DNA of 64,000 nucleotides. Origin: Tetrapyrgos nigripes (Eukaryota > Basidiomycota > Agaricomycetes > Agaricales > Campanellaceae). The stretch spans positions 54,587-118,586 of the forward strand of contig JAACJM010000248.1 of assembly GCA_013368315.1 (NCBI GenBank). The letters are read 5' to 3'. Made by a program: the position numbers and the translations under genes. Below, piece after piece: positions 32,334 through 43,109 of this stretch (position 1 is the stretch's first letter; every line of letters starts with the position of its first letter). The notes under the pieces were generated by a model. That model ran no database searches. It had not been told where the DNA came from and saw nothing but the letters and a program-made list of their open reading frames with translations.

Positions 32334-35300
32334 TCAGGTAGTGCTCGTAGGGGTTCCTAGAAGAATGACAAAGCGAATATTGAAGTTTGCTTTCAGCGGG
32401 GGGAAAGGGCGGTTGTTTGTAGCAGAGCTAACAGTAGAAGCTATAACTGCAAGCGAGCCTTTAGGAATCTCACCAGTCCAGCGTGGCAGAATGGTATCGA
32501 TTGCTGAGAGATCCTGATTGACATTGAAGGTGCCAGCTGCATGAGTAGCATCATAGACGATGACTGAAGGAAGGTAAGTGAGCAATATGTGAGCACTGTA
32601 GCTATACAAAGCACAAACCTGAAGCATCATATGGGAGTGAGTGGGCATTCGCTCCCATCGGCATAGATGATGAACTCGTTGTGGCTGCCGAATAGACACG
32701 TTCAGTGTTCGGCGAAGATGCTGGGTGAAAGATGAAGTTATTTTACGGAAATAAAATCAATGCCAGTAACGTAGACATACTTGTGGGACCTGACAGCATA
32801 GCATAGCTGCTCTCAAACCGTGTCGAAAATGATAAAATATCAGCGACAATGTCAGCTGACATTTCTGTACCTCCTTCTGCGAGAAGCATGTTGATGACGG
32901 CAATGATTCAGTCCGCATCCTGAGAATGAAGGATGCCGTCTACCTTATGATATTGCTTAGGCTGTTCAGCTTGAGTGCAAGCAAAGTCGACGAGATATGA
33001 CACTTTGACAAAGACAGGAAAGATCGCGATTGCAAGCTGTGGAGGGTTTCGTATGTAGAGAATGTTTCTGGTAAACTTGCTGGAACTTCCAGAAAAGGCG
33101 GCAAGCTCTTGTGGGTTGATGTGAGCTAGATTGACAAAGGGTCCACTCTGCACAAACTTGAAAAAAGAAATAAGGAAGCTCAGGGCCCAGGAATATTAGT
33201 TGGTGGTGGTATCAAAAAACTATTGAATACTCACAGAAAGTCAGACTGAGGCAAATTGATACCCCATTCTGAAAATTTGACGTTTCCCTTCCGAAGAGCA
33301 GAGTTACTCCATGATACTAGTTTCCCAGCCCTACAACAGTGTATGTCAGTAACGACAAACTGCGGAAAGAAAAGAATCACAAACATCAAAGGTGGCAGAG
33401 CATCGTAGCAAATGCCTTCCTGTACCAAAAACTGGTCTTGAAGGCGAACATCGGTAACCTGACATTTAGCTGGTAGCGCGCTACAAATTCTCAACAAAAT
33501 AAATGCTCGACCATGAACAGGTAAGTGATGCCAACTTACACAGGAGCAGATAAATAAGAATTTCTGAGTACGGGCTGGATATTGTGCTGGGCCAATCTGT
33601 CGGCAAATGAAATCTTTGGCGTGGGCATTGGTGGGCTCGGAGGAGAAGGAACTTTCATTGTAGGAGCAGCTAGGAGTGGCCTTGATGGCGAGGGAGTTTC
33701 TGGCGTAGCAGGTAAGATTACTTTGTTGATGGGGGCGGTGCTACCATCACGCTCTTAGCAATCAACCAGTAATAGTTATATCAGTATGAAACTCGCCTGG
33801 GTGGCGTTTGGAGTGTGAGTGGCAGAGAAGGATCTTCTGTCTGATTCCTGAACTCCTTCGCACGGCGGCTGGTTCTGAGTATATGAGATCAAGCGACGAA
33901 AGTTGAAAAAGACAATACATACACCACCATGTCTTCCCATTGGTTTCGAGTCAGAAAAAGCTTGGCAGAGTCCCACAGCAGTTCTGGATTGTGATCCGTG
34001 GTGAACCTGGAAGGGGTTTATAAAATCCATTGGGGAGAGTGTAGTATAGCAACTTACAGTTCATGAATGAACGAAGCGATAAGCTTCTCTGTTAGTGAGC
34101 TTTCCACAACTTCCCTGTATATGGTAGATGTTTGAGGCCGATGTTTGAGTAATTTGAAATTTGAAGAGCTGAGGAATCGCTTACAGTGGTGGCCCGTTCG
34201 AAAAATCTGGTACAATCTCATTGATACTGGAGATTGTCAAAGTCTCATGTGAAGATGACATGATGAAGATGATACGAGCGACTTACAATGCATATAGTCT
34301 GCAGCTGTAAAAGAAAGTAACATGAAATGAGATACTGACAGTGGTAAAGATAGTGAATCACATACAAAGCAAATATTCTGGTGTCTGGACGCCGGATTTC
34401 GTCCACACTATGTTATGATCATGAGAGGAAGGCAACGAGAAGCATTCACAACAAATCACAAGTAACTCACATAGATGACAACACATAGAGATCCGATTGC
34501 CTAGCAGCATCTTTTGTGACCAAGGTTTGGGGAGCAGCAGGGGTGGCATCGTCGTTCAACTTGTAATACTGGATTGGAGAACTGATGATTCCAGATATAT
34601 ATGAGCAGAGTATATGCATCTTGGTATAGTTCTTACAAAGGAGGAACATTACTAAACACCCAGAGAAGAGGATATTAGCACGGAGCAAGCGTAGCGATGA
34701 GATGATGATTCACACTCACAAGTGGCTAAAATTTGCTGAAGAGGCGGGGATCCCAGAGGTAAATGGAGGGGCTAAACTTGGATACGTATAATTGAGACTG
34801 AAAATATGTAGGCCGTTAGTAGCTGAGCATAGTGAAAGGCATATGGCGTACGGCGCATCGTTGGTGACTGTCCGCGCCAATCTAAGAAAGATATTTGTTA
34901 ACCATAAGGACCGTCAATGAGTAACTCGATAGGTGTAAAAACATACGATGATGCAGTGTCAGGGAAAGGTTGTGTAAAAGGCCTACATTAGAAATTTCTC
35001 GAGTAAGCAGCAGCGTGGCTTTTGGAAAGAAGAGACATCATACGGGCCCATCTCAGGGTAAGGAACTGTGTTTTTGCTGAAGGAGTGGATCAGTAGCTGT
35101 GAGAATCTAATAAATATTGACAATGACCTTTTTCGTGGACGCTTTGGAGCTGGCAGAACTACAAGACGAGTTGATTTGGGTGGTCTTCTTGGTGTAACTG
35201 GCGTTGCTGGTGCATCGGGCCTGGCTGGTTGTTGACGCCTTCAACAGATATAGTGAACAAAACAGAATAATGGTAAATATAAGACGGAAGACTTACTTTC

Positions 35301-35598
35301 GACTAGAACGCCTGGGTAATTTGGAGTCGGGTTTTTCATTGAAATCTTTGATAGGAGAGATGTCATCCTCAGAATCAGTCGGACCAAAATCGTCGGGATT
35401 GGGTTTCTTGGTCATAGAGGAGAGGGCAATTCTGGACCAGTCGATGACAGTGAAAGTGTTTATAGATGAACAGAGACTGAAAATTTGGAACAAGTCACAC
35501 GATACTGTCCGGAAAAACTTAGAACAAATGACAGAGAAGTTCCCGAGTACAAATGTCAATACTGTCTCCATTCCTTGGAAGCGCAATTCAGCAGTCAC
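32334..35598 (-). CDS. Unrecognised intron-rich gene(s)
   Basis: A chain of short minus-strand open stretches separated by intron-like gaps. From upstream: VIDWSRIALSSMTKKPNPDD with an acidic and Arg/Ser-rich linker; a Pro-rich segment with basic motifs (RPPKSTRLVVLPAPKRPRKR); VLQYYKLNDDATPAAPQTLV; a Pro/Ser linker ending KISFADRLAQHNIQP; RAGKLVSWSNSALRKGNV with KFSEWGINLPQ; LAHINPQELAAFSGSSSKF; and a final exon VIVYDATHAAGTFNVNQDL to FNIRFVILLGTPTSTT. At least one tested join (near 33.2 kb) does not keep frame, so the gene may be decayed or use other sites. No catalytic motif seen; the function is unknown. Confidence 0.35.
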
Positions 35599-35949
35599 GG
35601 AGTTGAAGTTTTGGCAAGGATACCAAAAAATTGAGGGACCCTGACGATGTTGACCCTGTTAATATGGACGCACTTGACACAAATCAGAATTTGATTGCTG
35701 ATTCGTCAAAGGAAAATCATACAGAAGGCTCCGAAGTCCAAACGGAGAAAAAGGAAGCTTGCTGCAGTGTAATTGAAGATGATGGAAATGAAAATAGGGT
35801 CGACAAAAGGGTCAACAATGCCGTGAGAGTAGTTCACAGATCGTTTATAATTTTCAATGCCTTGCCAGTAGTGTGGTCAGTAGATTTGGAAAGTCAGAAA
35901 GTGAATATTCAAGGGTGCAGCGTTTGGACTTTTACAAGTGTAAACTATT

Positions 35950-36290
35950 AGCTGGTCCATTTGTAGCCAAAAAAAAATGGCTCAAATGTCCCTGATATAT
36001 ACAGTCCATTGGAGCTTGGCAATTCTAGTCTCGGTACCAGAATAACTCTACATTTTTCATTCCAAAAAGGAGCTTGATGCCCACTAGAACCAACGGATGT
36101 TGTAAAAAAAATTGATTGTCATAGAATTATCTGGTCCATTTGTAGCGAAATAGTGGCTCGCATGTCCCTCACATATACAGTCCATTGAGCTTGGCAGATT
36201 CTAGTCTCGGTACCAGAATAACTGTAAATTTTTTTGTCCCAAAAAAGAACTTGATGCGTACTAGAACCAACAGATGTTATAACTTCTGGC
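35950..36290 (+). repeat. Tandem duplication, about 175-bp unit, two diverged copies
   Basis: The block beginning CTGGTCCATTTGTAGC and containing TCTAGTCTCGGTACCAGAAT and ACTAGAACCAAC occurs at about 35953-36127 and again at about 36131-36280, with substitutions and indels. It has no coding signal. Confidence 0.85.
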
Positions 36291-36884
36291 CCAGAACCAA
36301 AGTAGAGTAAGCGGAGAGGAACACGTGAAACTTACGTCCATTGGTTCCAGCCCGCATCATGTTCCTTTTGGGACAGAAATGCGTAGTCAATCAGCATCAA
36401 AATTACTTGAGGCTTCCAAGCTTCAGTGACACATCATTGTTCTCAGGCACACACATGAAGCTTTAGACAGTGGCTCGGAGTGGCTCGGATACCCATCTGC
36501 TGATGTGGATTGGGACTTCTGAGTCTCTCATCTGAACGGAGAGCATCCGATCCGCATCCGATACGCTGAGTGCCCTAGTCGGAGTCACAGGTCAGCTCAA
36601 AAGTATTTACATTCATAATTAAAGATCATCTATGTACTACTTGAAGCTACATCAGTTCTACTCCGTGTGTTGCTATGGATTCTTCAAATACTGAGGTAAG
36701 AAAGGCGAAGTAAGACGTTGGTTAGTGTTTGTCATGATTCAGTCTAAGATTAGCGATTCCCCTCCGTACTCGCTGCTCTTCAACAATATCATCATCTTCA
36801 TATCTCAGCCTTTTCAGAAGACCAGTGGTGGTGGTGGTTGATGCTTGGGAAGAAATTGCAGTGTTTCTTGCAATTGTTGCAGCC

Positions 36885-38124
36885 TACAGAACTGATAATG
36901 AGGATAAATGTTGATGACAAGTAGAGATATGCACAGTGGAAACAGTGTCATTCAACAAAACAATGGACTTTAGAATCATGAGCATCTTATATGCATCATT
37001 GCGTTGTCGAACTGCAATCACAATGAACTGTATCTCGACGATATCACCAATGGTAAAAGTGCCCAGTTGAACGTCTGTATAGCTAGGTACGCGCCGTCAT
37101 ATTGGGGGAAGACTTTTAGAAAGAACGCTGGACTTACCGCCACTTCTTCCCAGGCTTTGAAGCCTTCATGTAAAGCACATCATTTTCTTCTGTGTGAGCC
37201 ACACCATCCTTGAGCAAAGACTGAAGTACTCCGTCGGGATCAACACCATCTCGGAATGGCACATTTTGCTTCTCCAAGGCATTTGAGTCAACTGCAAAAT
37301 ATCAGCAACTAGCAGTAACTCCAACATGGCCAGAACCGAACGAGGTGTCTGGTATCCAGAGGTTGAGGGTGTGGCCAGTCAGAGCACGCTGGAATTTCGA
37401 AAAAAGGAGATGGAGTTTATTGATAGAAGCAGTCATGTATGGGAGACCCAAGCCTAGGATGCCAATATGTTGTCGGAGGTAGGGGGCTTGTTTACGTGCA
37501 TAGGCTCCGCTTGGATAATTTTATGAGACAACAAAGGCAACACTGAACATTCAGAATTGCGTACCTGACCAAGCTAACAGGAGGTAGTTCTTGTTCATAG
37601 ATAACTCCTTGGAGTCGGAAGATTGTTTCTTCATATGGGCCACTCTCATTTGCGACAACTACTGGGTTCGTTACACGATAGGAATGTGGTTCTGTATATC
37701 TGCGAACTTGTACATCACCATTCTGCGAACAGCAATAAAAATTATTAAACGTCAGGTTCAAAGTCTTGGTAAGAGCGTGATATAAGAACATACGGAGTCA
37801 ACGGTCAATGACCTGGATTGTTTAAGGTCTAGATTATTTCGTTCTGCCTGAAGATTGTCGAGGAGAGCTCCTGGCCGTAAAATGGGGAACTTGAGGGGCA
37901 TATATAAAAAATGTTGAAGATAGGACTTACTTGCTTGCTCAAAATTGAAATATTTGTCCATGAGTTTGCGCAATGTGCAGTGGACGTATCGAAGTGAAGG
38001 ATAAGTGGAAACCACCTTGAAGTTGGCCTGGACAGGTGATTGTGCCAAGCTGTAAGTCTGAAACTATGTGAAGATCAGTGAAGGTGAAAGAAAGTGGGTC
38101 CCGGCCGTAAAGCGCATCAATCAA
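36885..38124 (-). pseudogene. Agaricomycete-wide protein of unknown function, splicing unresolved
   Basis: Minus-strand exons: FKVVSTYPSLRYVHCTLRKL; NGDVQVRRYTEPHSY; FQRALTGHTLNLWIPDTSFG; VDSNALEKQNVPFRDGVDPD leading to VAHTEENDVLYMKASKPGKK with a clean GTAAGT donor at about 37135; then VQLGTFTIGDIVEIQFIVIA and YKMLMILKSIVLLNDTVST. The pattern DALEKQNVPFR-ADPSG-L, then E-DNEV-Y, then F-IGDIVE-Q-S, belongs to a large Agaricomycete family without known function. The join between the last two exons is off by one in frame with the obvious splice sites, so a small indel or an unusual splice site is likely. I give the outer limits only. Confidence 0.5.
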
Positions 38125-38160
38125 TGTACCCTGTGAGGATCCTCATATGACCCTTGAGGA

Positions 38161-38610
38161 CTAGCTTCGAAGAAGAAGTAAATATAGAAGTGTATTGACT
38201 ATAGAGAAGAAACGGATACGCAGGTGATTATTAAAAATACAACGAGTTTTGTATTGATACTGTGACACAGGCTGGAATGAAGAAGGACGACGCAGCACGG
38301 ATGTATGTAGATAGATGGATACATACATTGGAGGGAGTGAGGATAATGAGGGATGAATAAGACCACGGATTGGTATGGAGATGTTGACGGCCGCCAAGTG
38401 AGTAGGATTTGCGGTGAGGCTACTCAGCATTGGACAGGCTGACTGCTCTCCTTTATTGCAGTCTGTGCTCGTTGGTCGTTTACATACTTGATATCGCATC
38501 TCAGATGCAACCGTGTAAAAGAGGATGAGCGAAAGGATGCTTGAGAGGAGCAGAATAAAAATGAAAGGGACAGAAGCTTTTGAGAGGTAGACGAGTTGAT
38601 GCACTGGCAC
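38161..38610 (-). CDS. Doubtful small membrane protein
   Basis: A 149-codon frame starting MPVHQLVYLSKASVPFIFIL with one strong hydrophobic segment (about residues 13-34). The rest is Ser/Pro-rich without recognisable motifs. No family resemblance, no neighbours that support it. It may be chance or part of a spliced gene. Confidence 0.2.
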   Translation of the reverse strand: MPVHQLVYLSKASVPFIFILLLSSILSLILFYTVASEMRYQVCKRPTSTDCNKGEQSACPMLSSLTANPTHLAAVNISIPIRGLIHPSLSSLPPMYVSIYLHTSVLRRPSSFQPVSQYQYKTRCIFNNHLRIRFFSIVNTLLYLLLLRS

Positions 38611-38840
38611 ATCATGGACGTCAGTGGCACTTGAATGCAGCCGAGTCTAGACAGTAGTAACCGGATAAAAAGGGGTGGGAGACTGAACCTGTGGAAAAAT
38701 TTTGGAGGTCGACGTAAGTTAACTCAGCCTAAAGGCCTCGTAATATGTCTTAGATATTTGAGATTCTGACTCCTGGCAGTCATCGCTAGGTCCTCATGTA
38801 GAAACAATGTCAGTTAGATGATATTTCACATAGGACTTTT

Positions 38841-39540
38841 TTAAAGAAAAATCTTCCCATCGAGAGTGGAAAACAAACCCAAGAAAAAAGGGTTCATAAC
38901 CTCTAGTACACCATCTAACCATAACAGGAATTCATCACCATTATACCCACCAATCTTGATGTGGTTGTATATAATGCCTTCTATGGTCAAAGCAGGTAAG
39001 ATGGAGTACCTATAGGGGGGCAGCATTAGTCTCAGTTTATAATGACAGCATGACACGCACCTAGTGTCTTGAACAAATTTGGTGGTCTTCCAAGCCCTTA
39101 GACCCTTTGTATTCCACCCATTCCTCCTGTAAGTTGTCAAAATATTGACTGCAGACTCATCCCCGCATACTAGATACTCTGGCAGAAAGCACCCAATCTC
39201 TACGAAAAACTCATCACAGCGTGATTGTTGTCGTTCCACAGCTTGACAGCTCAGCTATTCATATGTAAGTCTTCAAATATAACTCAGAGAAAGTGTACCT
39301 ACCTTCTTTGACGAGTATCCAAGACGCTTGAGGGAACTATATATCATGATAATTGACACATCAATGCCATGTTGTGAGGAAAGTTGTTCTTGGATCTCAT
39401 CGAGGTAAATGTCGGCATTGCGGTCAACTATCGCAATGAGAAACTGTAAAGCATTTGAAAAGGATCAGGACAGTGTCAGAGAGAGCAAATACATAACATA
39501 GCGCAGGATAGTATACAACGTCGTCCACAACCCTTCCTTT
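38841..39540 (-). pseudogene. Truncated DDE transposase (DDE_3-like)
   Basis: Read from about 39540: FLIAIVDRNADIYLDEIQEQL, then SIIMIYSSLKRLGYSSKK (the HTH typical of these transposases), an intron-like gap at about 39240-39300, then ERQQSRCDEFFVEIGCFLPE with YLVCGDESAVNILTTYRRNG (first catalytic Asp in DESAVN), RYSILPALTIEGIIYNHI and LWLDGVLEVMNP. Relatives continue with a second Asp (V-DNA/C-IH) and Pro-Glu motifs; here the similarity stops at 38841, so the catalytic core is incomplete. No terminal repeats were found. Confidence 0.7.
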
Positions 39541-42420
39541 CCCTACAGACATCTCCTATCTGATCCCATGTGTGCTTTACATGTTGCATGACTCGAAGAG
39601 TTATGTTCAAGTTGATGGAGATTTGCATGGTATTGAGCTGGAGGGTGAAATACTGATAGATAATGTGTTGCTTGAGGTCTCAAGAATAGTGCTGCCTAAT
39701 AGATACACGAGGGTGCAGACGTGCCATTTTGGTAAGTCTTGAGAGAAACAGTGTCCAAATGCGAAAGCTGTGATGTCAAAAGAGCAGTATGGAAGCTAAC
39801 AGAGCATGTTGCGAGACTGCAGAGACAGTGGTGTCAAGGTTTTGCCAGTGATTATGTCATCCCAAATTGGTCTGCCCCACCCCGAGTCAAGGATACTAGA
39901 TAGAGACAGTACTCTTCAAGATCATGACCTCTACCTGGTTTTTTGAGCTCTTGGAGGACTGAAGATGGTCACTGGTATGCTCATGACTGTGTTCTTGCTG
40001 TACTTGTATGTAGAAATATAGAAAAATGCACTGTACAAGCTGTCATCCTATTCATATAATTGTTACATGAGGACCTAGCAATGACTGCCAGGAGTCTGAA
40101 TCTCAAATATCTAAGACATATCTCAAGATTTGAAGATTGGTTGCAGAAGATTGCCTGAAAGCTTGATGCACATGAAAAAATTGGGTTGTGCCTTATGTAC
40201 CTGAAATAGCTGTAAATGATTGTTCTGTATTTCCTGTTGGTGGGGGTGAGGTGGTATGTCCAAATACCATCATCATTCAGGTGTTTCATAGTCTACTGGG
40301 GGTATGTATGGTTCCCCAGTGAGTGACTCCCATCTTTCTTAGAATGGTCTCATGTCACCGGTTTCATCCATCATGGGTTGCTCCCAATATGGTAATTGCC
40401 TATTAGGTGTTGACATTGCTACCAGTCCCCCTTGTGGTTGATGGACTTCCAGATTCTTGTTCCTAGCAAGTCCTCTGTTGTTACTGAAGGAGACTCGATT
40501 TTGGGAGTTGGAAACCCTTCATTGTGAGTTTGTTGGTGCCACAAGTATGGATTGTAAGCCCGTTCAGTTTTGTTCCTGGCTTATCCTTCAGTTGAGCAAG
40601 GAGTTGTCCATAAGGTAGAACTCATTATTGAGCAATGCCATAATTCTGCTCGTGCTGTTCTTGTAAAATTTCTGCTGGTGAGGGTGATTGGCAGTCCTAA
40701 AAAGGTTTAGTCCAGAAATAGTTCTAGGACTTTCTCTGAGGACACGTCCTGAGCCTATAGGAAATGGGTCTCCATGTGAAAAGGGGTTGGTGAACTGCTG
40801 TTGCCTAGAACCTCCCAATTCCCAGTTGCCTTGTGGGTTTTGTGTGTGATAGGAACAGTTTGGTGGGCCTGGATCTTGATTTTGAAGCTGGTTCATTTCA
40901 GTTTGCTCCTCAGTACATGTAGCCATGTTGGGAGCGGGGGGAGTCCAGATATTATGTAAGGATGCATACCTACAAGTCGTAAACATAGTACAGTGCCCCT
41001 AGTTGTGCGTAAGACTGCTGAGCAAGATGTCTACATGTCAAGGTAAATAGTAGCCTTGAGAGAAGAGCTGTCAGCCACAGAGGGGATATCTGTGGATAAG
41101 TACTAGATGAAGGCTGAGGAAAAATATGGGAAGCTGGAATAAAGTTGCCTTGATGTTGCTGTGAGGCAGACAAAGCAGGAGAAGTCTGGTAAAAAGTAGG
41201 TATAGGTACAAAATATCTGGACTGATGTATCTACTGTTAATACTTAGTTTATATATCTACAACTATAGTCATTATGAGTCATATACAGTCATTCTGACTA
41301 GACATCATCGGTCCCTTAGTCTGATGAGTCACAGAAGTAGATGAGTCAGTATAACAAGTCGAGGATTGAGTTGTGAGAAAAAGTGCCAGGTATATCTGCA
41401 AGGTTGGCAACAAGCCATGGTTTGTCCCATGCGATAGCCCTATTGTAGGCAGGATTACAACTCTTGACACCATCGTACATGAAGATGATGGGATAGTTCA
41501 GATCACCATGCCTTCACCTGGGGTATGAAGATTTTCTCAAACCAGAACATGAAAATCTCATTGCTGGTCCATCCTGTATCAGTCATTGCAACCCTGCAGT
41601 AACATTTCAAAGATAGTGAGTGTCAAGAACAGGTCAGGCTGGATACTGGTAACCTCTCAGGCCACCACACAGAGGCAATAGACGATGACAAGACAAGTAG
41701 AATAGATAGATAGTGAGTAAGCCAAAGGTAGGCCTATGTCAACATAGTACTGAGGCAAGCTGAGCAGTATGGATCTAAGGGATACAAGTGGACAGACTAG
41801 AGACCTATCTATGAAGCCATGAAGTATATATGACCAAAGGGACAAAGAAGCGAAGCCTAGATCAATATGTATTGATGGAAAGGAAGAACTATGGAGAAAT
41901 AAAGGAACAATGGAGGAATCAAGGAGAAACAAGGTAGAACTATGGAAAAACAAGGAAGAACCATGGAGAAACACCTGGAAGAACTATAGAAGTGACAGGA
42001 ACAAAGGAAGCAAAGCAAAGAAGAAGGAAAACAAAGAGAAACAAGATCTGGATAAGCCAAAGTACTGGAAAGAAGACTAGAAGTAAAAGGAATGAAGGAA
42101 AACAGGGTTTGGAGATGAAGGCATGAAGAGATTCATGACAGTGAGTTAGTTCAATGATAAGGAAGAATGAAGACATACCTGTAATTCCACTCTGTGCAGC
42201 CTTTTTCCCCTTTCAACATGATGTCCATGCACCGACTTTGAATTACATTCTTATTATTGGATTGCCAGAATTCCTTAGGATTGCCCTCACTCTTCTCAGT
42301 ATTATCTCAGACTCTTCTTGTTGAGTACAGAGTTGAGAAGATTTTGAGATGATTTCAATTCTTCTCAAACTCTTCTCAGTGATCTTTTATTGAGCAGATT
42401 TGAAATCTTCTCAGGCTCTT
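39541..42420. other. Non-coding, low-complexity stretch with possible decayed gene
   Basis: Minus-strand fragments at 41173-40500 read as Gln/Asn/Pro-rich protein (SASQQHQGNFIPASHIFPQP, QNPQGNWELGGSRQQQF, NPYLWHQQTHNEGF) but with stops between; perhaps a relic of a disordered protein gene. 41870-42130 is an A/G-rich degenerate repeat around GGAGAAACAAGG and GAACTATGGA. 42290-42425 has six or more copies of TCTTCTCA. Nothing else recognised. Confidence 0.4.
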
Positions 42421-42421
42421 C

Positions 42422-43106
42422 TCATTGAAAAGAGCTGCCTTTGCCCACAGTGTGTACCATCTGCACAAACAACCTCAATAGTAGTTGCCAACTCCAAGTC
42501 ATCACTCTTAATCCTGTACTGATCCACAACTGCAAACACATACTCTTCCCCACTTCACTTCTGTCCTCCACCAGGTTGGCACCCAACCTCATCTCCATTC
42601 CAAAAGTTGGATAGCAGAATCTCATGCACGTTGAATAGAGACTGGATGAGGTCAAAGTGACAGGTAACAGTAGCCTTGTTGAAACACTGCACTCATTTGG
42701 GGTCCAGATGAGCTCCTTTGCCCACAACCAACTCAGGATAATGCATAATAAAGCACATAAACCAGTGTTTCCCAGGTCACTGACCTGTTAAGGCATGAAA
42801 CTTTGGGGAAATGGTGTGGCAAGAGACAGGATTACTGGTGGATGCAAGAAATTTCGCCCAGTCCACAAGGACAGACTCCTTTGTAGGGTTGAGTTTCTGT
42901 TGACTGGTATGTACCTTGCGATGGTCTTGTGTTAAGCCTTTTCATTGCTTATACAGGGTGGAATAGGATATGCCATGTGCTTCTGTGGCCTTCAGGCATG
43001 TCTCATATATACCAGAAGTGAGGTCATTTAGAGCTTGTTGGATTTTCATTTCTCACTTGTCCATCTTTTTCTTCTTCCATTTCCATTGTGCTTGAGGAGC
43101 AGGCAT
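42422..43106 (-). pseudogene. Degraded pogo/Fot1-type transposase (N-terminal half)
   Basis: Read from the ATG near 43106 across frames with several stops: MPAPQAQWKWKKKKMDK, then IQQALNDLTSGIYETCLKAT and GISYSTLYK (psq-type HTH), KVHTSQQKLNPTKESVLVDW (second, CENP-B/Tc5-type HTH), GKHWFMCFIMHYPEL, CFNKATVTCHFDL, EYVFAVVDQYRIKSDDLELA and TTIEVVCADGT, which matches the start of the DDE_1 core (E-V-T-I-E-C-x-C-A-D-G-T). The rest of the catalytic core is missing at the TCTTCTCA repeats. A dead relic. Confidence 0.65.
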
Positions 43107-43109
43107 GGC

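Noticed and set aside
35204..35644. 146-codon plus-strand frame
   Set aside because: It is the complement of minus-strand exons with better codon character (VIDWSRIALSS, RRSSRK).
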